From an uncultured Alphaproteobacteria bacterium (GTDB lineage Bacteria > Pseudomonadota > Alphaproteobacteria > HIMB59 > GCA-002718135), in contig CACNCW010000037.1 in the NCBI GenBank assembly GCA_902619055.1, forward strand, positions 1 through 7,083: a stretch of 7,083 nt of DNA. The letters run 5' to 3'. This document shows positions 1 through 5,580 of this stretch, piece by piece. Every line of letters begins with the position of its first letter. Position 1 is the first letter of the stretch. The position numbers were made by a program, and so were the translations under genes. Below the pieces are notes generated by a model, which was given only the letters and a program-made list of their open reading frames with translations, searched no databases and was not told the DNA's origin.

Positions 1-306
1 GATATTGAAGGAGCAACAAAATTTCAAAAATTTAGATACATTACTTTACCAATGATACGTCCAATTTTTGTTTTATCTTTAATAATTATAATTATCTGGT
101 CTGTCCCAACATTTGACTATGTATACATTTTAACAATGGGTGGGCCGGCATATAGTTCTGAAGTTGTAGCAAATCATCTGTACTCGCAAGCTTTTCAACG
201 AATGAATGTTGGTTATGCGTCTACTATAGGTGTTATGATGTTCTTCTATGTCGGTATTATAGTTGGTTTCTTTGCAATTTTAAGGCGGATGGGTTGGGAG
301 GTATAA
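1..306 (+). CDS. Sugar ABC transporter permease, MalF/UgpA type (3' end only)
   Basis: This is the last 101 codons of an inner-membrane permease subunit of a carbohydrate-type ABC importer. The frame is open from base 1, so the gene begins upstream of the window. The first visible residues (DIEGATKFQKFRYITLP) are the second half of the cytoplasmic EAA loop that docks on the ATPase. A transmembrane helix follows (about residues 22-40). Next comes the ILTMGGPAYSSEV stretch, matching the LTxGGPxxxT segment typical of MalF/UgpA/LacF-type permeases. A last helix (about 73-93) and a short basic cytoplasmic tail close the protein. The partner permease starts 8 nt downstream, as in most such transporters; the solute-binding protein and ATPase are not in the window. 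The family is clear, but the substrate cannot be read from this fragment. An internal ATG at 52 is not the start, because the EAA loop is encoded upstream of it. Confidence 0.93.
   Translation, partial: DIEGATKFQKFRYITLPMIRPIFVLSLIIIIIWSVPTFDYVYILTMGGPAYSSEVVANHLYSQAFQRMNVGYASTIGVMMFFYVGIIVGFFAILRRMGWEV
296..302 (+). promoter_or_regulatory. Ribosome binding site for the second permease
   Basis: GGGAGGT lies inside the last codons of the upstream permease gene, 12 nt before the ATG at 315. The spacing is somewhat long, but it is the only purine-rich Shine-Dalgarno match nearby. Its position within the preceding gene suggests translational coupling of the two permeases. Confidence 0.6.
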
Positions 307-314
307 AATTATAA

Positions 315-1157
315 ATGGCAACTGCAAGATTTAGACAAAGATCGAGTTATATAAATCACGCCATTTTGATTTTTATGGCTTTAACAATTATTTTACCATT
401 ACTAGTTTTAGCTTTTAATTCTATAAAACCATCTTCTGAATTTGGAGCAAATCCTTTAGGTTTTCCAAATGAAATAAGATTAATGAATTATTATGATGCT
501 TGGGTGAATGGAAATTACACTCAAATATTTATGAATTCACTTACTTTAGTGATCGGAACATTGATATTAAATTTGACCGTTTCAGGTTTAGCTGCCTTCA
601 GTTTGGCAGTTTTAAATCCAAGAGGAATTCAAACTATTGTTGTTGGCTTATACCTTTTAGTTGGAATAAGTATTCCTGCTCAATTATTTATTTTACCATT
701 ATTTTTAATGTGGAAAAGTTTATACCTCCTAGACACAAGGATTGGTTTAGTTATTATTTATAGCGCCTTAAATGCCCCCTTTGCTACTTTCTTAATTCGC
801 TCTTATATGTTGCAATTACCTACAGAACTTTTTGAAGCTGCTAAACTAGATGGGGCATCAGTGATGCAATTGTTTACAAGGGTCGCCCTACCTCTTTCTT
901 GGCCAGTTTTTTTAACAACTGCACTTATTGTATCATTAACAGTTTGGAATGAGTTTTTATTTGCCATTACTTTTATTATTACTGATGAATACAAGCCCAT
1001 TTCATCAATTTTATTTACATTTCAAAGTAGATTTGCAAATGATTATGGATTGGTAAGCGCAGCTTCCATTTTAATGGCTGCACCAATTGCTATTTTATTT
1101 ATGTTTTTTCAAAGACGTTTTATAGCTGGTTTAACCAGTGGAGCAACAAAAGGTTAG
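315..1157 (+). CDS. Sugar ABC transporter permease, MalG/UgpE type
   Basis: Complete 280-residue inner-membrane permease of a carbohydrate-type ABC importer, a normal length for the MalG/UgpE/LacG group. It should pair with the upstream MalF-type subunit to form the channel. Hydrophobic segments lie at about residues 13-36, 74-100, 106-131, 142-162, 196-220 and 247-266, giving the usual six helices. The cytoplasmic EAA loop is at about 174-193 (EAAKLDGA, ending in ALP), the contact for the ATPase. The C-terminus (QRRFIAGLTSGATKG) is the typical ending of this group. The ATG at 315 gives the expected short N-terminus before helix 1; the next in-frame ATG, at residue 21, would cut into that helix. 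The gene is followed after 15 nt by the first hydrolase gene, so the transporter and hydrolases are probably co-transcribed. The substrate is unknown; a sugar or glycoside is inferred from the family. Confidence 0.95.
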   Translation: MATARFRQRSSYINHAILIFMALTIILPLLVLAFNSIKPSSEFGANPLGFPNEIRLMNYYDAWVNGNYTQIFMNSLTLVIGTLILNLTVSGLAAFSLAVLNPRGIQTIVVGLYLLVGISIPAQLFILPLFLMWKSLYLLDTRIGLVIIYSALNAPFATFLIRSYMLQLPTELFEAAKLDGASVMQLFTRVALPLSWPVFLTTALIVSLTVWNEFLFAITFIITDEYKPISSILFTFQSRFANDYGLVSAASILMAAPIAILFMFFQRRFIAGLTSGATKG

Positions 1158-1163
1158 TTCAAT

Positions 1164-1170
1164 GGGAGGA
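1164..1170 (+). promoter_or_regulatory. Ribosome binding site for hydrolase paralogue 1
   Basis: GGGAGGA sits in the 15-nt gap after the permease stop. Only 3 nt separate the GGAGG core from the ATG at 1173, which is tight. The start is nevertheless supported because both other paralogues begin at the same aligned residue. Confidence 0.65.
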
Positions 1171-1172
1171 AG

Positions 1173-3338
1173 ATGGAACTTAACAAAGAATATCAGGAGA
1201 AAGTCTATTCAGGAGTTTTAGGTAAAATCATAGGTGTCTATCTTGGCAGACCTTTTGAAGGTTGGTGGTATGATAGAATTATAAAGGAATTAGGGCCAAT
1301 TAATTATTATGTAAATGATAAATTAAATATGCCTATTCAAATCACAGATGATGATTTAACTGGAACATTTAGATTTATAAACGCCTTAAAAGATTTTAAT
1401 TTTGATAAAAATATTTCTTCCAAGCAAATCGGTCAAACATGGTTAAATTATTGTTTAGAAAACCAGGCGGTTTTATGGTGGGGTGGTAAAGGTACGTCAT
1501 CAGAAGATACTGCTTATCAAAATTTAAAACAGGGTATTCATGCTCCTGATAGTGGATCTATTAAAACAAATGGAAAAATTGTTGCCGAACAAATAGGCGC
1601 TCAGATCTTTATTGATGGTTGGGGTTTAGTTTCACCAGGAGATCCAGATCAAGCAGCCGATTTTGCTAAAAAAGCAGGGAGTGTTAGTCACGATGGTGAG
1701 TCAGTATATGCAGCTCAAGTTGTTGCTGCAATGGAGGCCATGGCTTTTATAGAAAAAGATACAAAAAAAATTATTGAGCATTGCAAAAGATATATTCCAA
1801 AAGATTCAACAATTTTTAAACTTATATCTGATATTCAAGATTGGAGCTCAGGAAATTTAGATTGGGAGCAAGCAAGAGAAAAAATAGATGATATTTATGG
1901 ATATGAAAAATTCATAGGTGGTGTTCATATTGTCCCAAATCACGCATTAATTATTTTAGCATTATTATTTGGCGATGATAATTTTCAAAAATCTTTAATG
2001 ATTGTTAATACTTCAGGATGGGATACAGATTGTAATTCTGGAAATGTAGGATGTTTTCTTGGAATTAAAAATGGACTCGAATGTATAAAAGATGGTCCTG
2101 ATTATATTTCTCCAGTTAATGATACAATTTATCTTCCAACTAGTAACGGAGCGGAAACAATGACTGATGCTCTTAGAGAAAGTCAAAATATTGTAAATAT
2201 TACAAGACGGATTAACGGCTTGGAAAATAATTTAATAAAAGATAATGCAAGATACAATTTTGAAATGACTGACTCTACTCAGGCTTGGAAGGTCAATAAA
2301 TTAAATGATAATAATCTTAATACTAGAATTGCAAATGTTGCTTATGAATCAAAAATTGGTCAAAGAGCTCTAGAAATTGACTTTTCTAATTTATCAATAG
2401 GTCATTCAAGTGTTGTATATGTAGATACTTTTTTCCCAGATTGGTTTACTGAATTAAAAGGTGTTCAGAGGCAGAAATTTTTTCATTATGATTTTGTTGG
2501 ATGTCCAATAGTTTATACTGGTCAAAAAATTAAAACGGAAATAATTTCTAAAAGTAAAAATAATATAAAAGTTACTTTATTTATAAAATATTGGGGAGAA
2601 GAAGATAAACTAAAACAAGTAGATGCAGAGCAATATGAACTTTCAAATAATGAAGTAAAATCTATTGATTGGACTGTCCCAGATACATTTTCTAATCCAA
2701 TTGGACAAATTGGATTTGTAATTTCTTCAGATACAAATACTTCAGGTAAGCTGTTAATTAATTATCTTGATATTGAAGGTACACCAAGAACAACTTTTCA
2801 AAGACCTGAACATATAGAAAATGCTGCAAAAAATGGATATTTTTTCAACCAAGAATTTTATGGTCAATTATGGAAAAGAGCATGGGTTAACGATATTGAT
2901 AAGTGGCAATATAGATGGATGGAGTCTTTTAAAATAATTAACGGTGTAGGAAGAGGGCATATTTTACAGGGCTCATCTTCTTGGAAGGATTATTCTGTTT
3001 CTTCTAAAGTGAATTTTCCTTTAGCATCTGCTGGAGGATTAGTGATAAGATCTCAAGGTGTAAAAAGGTATTATTCTTTAGAATTAACTTCAAAAAATAA
3101 ATTACAGATAAATAAAATGTTTTATGAACTCGAAACGTTAAAAGAAGTAGATTTTAATTTTGAATTTTATAAAGATTATGAATTACGATTTGCAGTTAAT
3201 GGAAATAAATTATCAGGTTATGTAGATGGAAAACTTTTAATTGAGACACAAGATAAAGATAATTCATTTGAATCAGGGATGATTGGTTTTATTGCTCAAG
3301 ATGGAACATTATCTTCCAACTCAATTAGTATAGAATAA
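1173..3338 (+). CDS. ADP-ribosylglycohydrolase-family protein with two C-terminal beta-sandwich modules (paralogue 1)
   Basis: Complete 721-residue protein, first of three tandem paralogues. The N-terminal ARH/DraG domain (about 1-345) shows the family landmarks in order: GVLGKIIGVYLGRPFEG at 14-30, where E29 aligns with the catalytic glutamate of human ARH3; TDDDL from T58, the first half of the metal site; TNGK at 132-135 in place of the family GNG; SHDGES at 172-177; and GWDTDCNSGNVG at 282-293, the second half of the metal site. Known ARHs use two magnesium ions to cut glycosidic bonds to ADP-ribose. A carbohydrate-binding-module-like beta-sandwich follows (about 357-538, from YNFEM to YLDIEGTP), then a concanavalin A-like jelly-roll (about 575-721, with GGLVIRSQG and YYSLEL). 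The ARH domain alone is about half the protein. There is no signal peptide, so it should be cytoplasmic. Family assignment is secure; the substrate is unknown, and the operon suggests an imported glycoside. It differs from its sisters in the loop at 102-114 (WWGGKGTSSEDTA). Confidence 0.9.
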   Translation: MELNKEYQEKVYSGVLGKIIGVYLGRPFEGWWYDRIIKELGPINYYVNDKLNMPIQITDDDLTGTFRFINALKDFNFDKNISSKQIGQTWLNYCLENQAVLWWGGKGTSSEDTAYQNLKQGIHAPDSGSIKTNGKIVAEQIGAQIFIDGWGLVSPGDPDQAADFAKKAGSVSHDGESVYAAQVVAAMEAMAFIEKDTKKIIEHCKRYIPKDSTIFKLISDIQDWSSGNLDWEQAREKIDDIYGYEKFIGGVHIVPNHALIILALLFGDDNFQKSLMIVNTSGWDTDCNSGNVGCFLGIKNGLECIKDGPDYISPVNDTIYLPTSNGAETMTDALRESQNIVNITRRINGLENNLIKDNARYNFEMTDSTQAWKVNKLNDNNLNTRIANVAYESKIGQRALEIDFSNLSIGHSSVVYVDTFFPDWFTELKGVQRQKFFHYDFVGCPIVYTGQKIKTEIISKSKNNIKVTLFIKYWGEEDKLKQVDAEQYELSNNEVKSIDWTVPDTFSNPIGQIGFVISSDTNTSGKLLINYLDIEGTPRTTFQRPEHIENAAKNGYFFNQEFYGQLWKRAWVNDIDKWQYRWMESFKIINGVGRGHILQGSSSWKDYSVSSKVNFPLASAGGLVIRSQGVKRYYSLELTSKNKLQINKMFYELETLKEVDFNFEFYKDYELRFAVNGNKLSGYVDGKLLIETQDKDNSFESGMIGFIAQDGTLSSNSISIE

Positions 3339-3350
3339 GATTGATAATAA

Positions 3351-5555
3351 ATGAAATTAGATCATATATTTGAAAATAAAGTTTACGCAGGCGTCTTAGG
3401 AAAAATTATTGGAGTATATTTAGGAAGACCTTTTGAGGGTTGGCCATACGATAAAATAATGAAAGAACTAGGTCCTATTTATTATTATGTAAATGATAAA
3501 TTAAATGTACCAATGCACGTAACAGATGATGATCTAAATGGAACTTTTACTTTCATTAAAGCTTTTAAAGATTTTAATTTTGACAAAAACATTACCTCAA
3601 AGCAAATTGGCGATACCTGGTTGAATTATTGTTTAGAAAATCAAGCTGTTTTAGCATGGGCTGGGAAAGGATTACTAACGGAAGAAAGCGCTTATTTAAA
3701 TTTAAAAGAAGGCATAGAAGCACCTGAAAGTGGATCAATTAAAAGAAATGGTAAAATTATAGCTGAACAAATAGGTGCTCAAATTTTTATAGATGGATGG
3801 GGCATGATCGCTGCTGGTGATCCTGATTTTGCAGCAGATTTAGCAAAAAGAGCAGGAAGTGTAAGTCATGATGGGGAATCTGTTTATGGAGCGCAAATGG
3901 TTGCATCTATGGAAGCGATGGCATTTATTGAGAATGATACTAAGAAAATAATAGAACATTGTAAAAAATATATTCCTAATGATTCTATTATATATAAATT
4001 AATTTCAGATATTCAGGATTGGAGTTCTGGTAATTTAGATTGGGAGCAAGCAAGATCTAAAATTCAGGAAAATTATGGATATGATAAGTACCAAGGTTTC
4101 TGCCATATTGTTCCAAATCATGCTTTGATAATTTTAGCTCTTTTGTTTGGAGATGATGATTTTCAAAAAACGTTAATGATTGTTAATACTGCTGGCTGGG
4201 ATACTGATTGCAACTCAGGAAATGTAGGCTGCTATATGGGTATTAAAAATGGCATAGAAGGAATTCAGAAGGGTCCAGATTTTATTTCACCAGTAAATGA
4301 TACATTATATATAACGTCAGCTCGTGGCTCAGAAACAATGACTGATGCTCTTAGAGAGAGTCAAAATATAATAAACATAAGAAGAAAGTTAGATGGTCTC
4401 GAAAGTAAGGTTATTAAAAATAATGCAAGATATAATTTTGAAATGAAAACATCTACTCAAGGATGGGTAGTTGATAAATCAAATGATAATAATCAGAATA
4501 CTCATTTAAAAAATATCGAATATAAATCAAAAATTGGAAATAGAGCACTTGAGATAAATTTTAATAATTTAACAAAAGGTATTAATAGCGAGTTACATGT
4601 AAATACTTTTTTCCCAGAAGAGTTTACAACTTTAAATGAGCAGCAGGAAATGATGCTTATGGTGTACAGTTTTGTTGGCTGTCCTATAATTTATTCTGGT
4701 CAAAATATTAAAACTGAAATAATTTCAAAAACTAAAAAAGATATAAAAATTAAATTATTTATTAAATATTATGGAGAAGGAGATAAGTTATATAAAATAA
4801 GTTCAGAAGAATACTTCTTTTCAGATGATGAAAGTAAAACAATAGAATGGAAAGTTCCTGATACATTTTCAAATCCCATTACTCAGATTGGATACTCTAT
4901 TTCCTCTGATGAACAAGTATCGGGTGAAGTCTTAATTAATTATCTTGATATTACCGGAATACCTAAAATGACATTTAGAAAACCTGAACATATTAAAGAT
5001 AATCGAGCAAATCTTGTAAGTCATGATATCAAATCTTTAACAAATGGTGTTTATATTCCTGATGAAGATAAATATTATGGTCAATTATGGAAACTAGCGT
5101 GGGTAAATGATGTAGACAAATGGTATGGTTACGGAAAAAATTCTTTCGGTTTAATAAAAAATGCATCAAGAGGCCATGTTTTTACTGGTTCTTCTGAATG
5201 GAAAAATTATTCAGTTAATTCAAAAATAATGTTTCGATTAGCATCTTCTGGAGGATTAGTGATAAGATCACAAGGACTCCAAAGATATTATTCTCTAGAA
5301 ATTAAATCTGTAAATAAATTACAAATTAATAAAATGGAGTATGGTTTAAAAACTTTAAAAGAAGTAGATTTTAATTTTGAACCATTTGAGGAATACGAAA
5401 TGCGTTTTGAGGCAAATAATAATATTTTAAAAGGGTTTATTAACAATAAGTTGTTAATTGAAGTTGAAGATAAAACAAATCAATTTGAGAAAGGAATGAT
5501 AGGTTGTATTGTTGAAAATGGAACTATTATCAGTGATGAAATTTCTATAAATTGA
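3351..5555 (+). CDS. ADP-ribosylglycohydrolase-family protein with two C-terminal beta-sandwich modules (paralogue 2)
   Basis: Complete 734-residue second copy, colinear with paralogue 1 without gaps to about residue 548. By direct count it matches 44 of the first 60 and 44 of residues 251-300 of paralogue 1. All ARH landmarks are kept: GRPFEG at 25-30, TDDDL from T58, SHDGES at 172-177 and GWDTDCNSGNVG at 282-293. The order of modules is the same: ARH, carbohydrate-binding-like sandwich (about 357-538), then concanavalin A-like jelly-roll (about 590-734). The 13 extra residues lie in the linker between the last two modules (about 551-575). The middle module differs most at 429-440, which reads NEQQEMMLMVYS against KGVQRQKFFHYD in paralogue 1, perhaps a changed ligand surface. 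The gene starts 12 nt after the previous stop with no recognisable Shine-Dalgarno, so translation may depend on coupling. There is no signal peptide. The three paralogues may have distinct but related substrates; this is inference. Confidence 0.9.
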   Translation: MKLDHIFENKVYAGVLGKIIGVYLGRPFEGWPYDKIMKELGPIYYYVNDKLNVPMHVTDDDLNGTFTFIKAFKDFNFDKNITSKQIGDTWLNYCLENQAVLAWAGKGLLTEESAYLNLKEGIEAPESGSIKRNGKIIAEQIGAQIFIDGWGMIAAGDPDFAADLAKRAGSVSHDGESVYGAQMVASMEAMAFIENDTKKIIEHCKKYIPNDSIIYKLISDIQDWSSGNLDWEQARSKIQENYGYDKYQGFCHIVPNHALIILALLFGDDDFQKTLMIVNTAGWDTDCNSGNVGCYMGIKNGIEGIQKGPDFISPVNDTLYITSARGSETMTDALRESQNIINIRRKLDGLESKVIKNNARYNFEMKTSTQGWVVDKSNDNNQNTHLKNIEYKSKIGNRALEINFNNLTKGINSELHVNTFFPEEFTTLNEQQEMMLMVYSFVGCPIIYSGQNIKTEIISKTKKDIKIKLFIKYYGEGDKLYKISSEEYFFSDDESKTIEWKVPDTFSNPITQIGYSISSDEQVSGEVLINYLDITGIPKMTFRKPEHIKDNRANLVSHDIKSLTNGVYIPDEDKYYGQLWKLAWVNDVDKWYGYGKNSFGLIKNASRGHVFTGSSEWKNYSVNSKIMFRLASSGGLVIRSQGLQRYYSLEIKSVNKLQINKMEYGLKTLKEVDFNFEPFEEYEMRFEANNNILKGFINNKLLIEVEDKTNQFEKGMIGCIVENGTIISDEISIN

Positions 5556-5569
5556 TAGAATAATCATTT

Positions 5570-5574
5570 GGGAG
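5570..5574 (+). promoter_or_regulatory. Ribosome binding site for hydrolase paralogue 3
   Basis: GGGAG is followed by a 6-nt A-rich spacer and the ATG at 5581. It is the best-spaced Shine-Dalgarno of the three hydrolase genes and fixes the start of a gene that runs off the window. Confidence 0.7.
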
Positions 5575-5580
5575 AATAAA

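Noticed and set aside
52..306. The ATG at 52 as start of a small independent membrane protein
   Set aside because: The frame is open to base 1 and encodes the EAA loop upstream of this ATG, so it is an internal methionine of a truncated permease.
500..763. An 87-codon + strand reading frame inside the second permease gene
   Set aside because: It is wholly inside a well-supported MalG-type permease in another frame, has no ribosome binding site and its product resembles nothing recognisable.
803..1000. A 65-codon minus-strand reading frame opposite the second permease gene
   Set aside because: It overlaps the conserved EAA-loop coding region and has no supporting features, so it is a shadow of the real gene.
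5556..5580. Terminator or promoter in the largest gap (25 nt) between hydrolase genes 2 and 3
   Set aside because: The gap is too short and shows no GC-rich hairpin with a T-tract and no convincing -35/-10 pair; it holds a ribosome binding site only.
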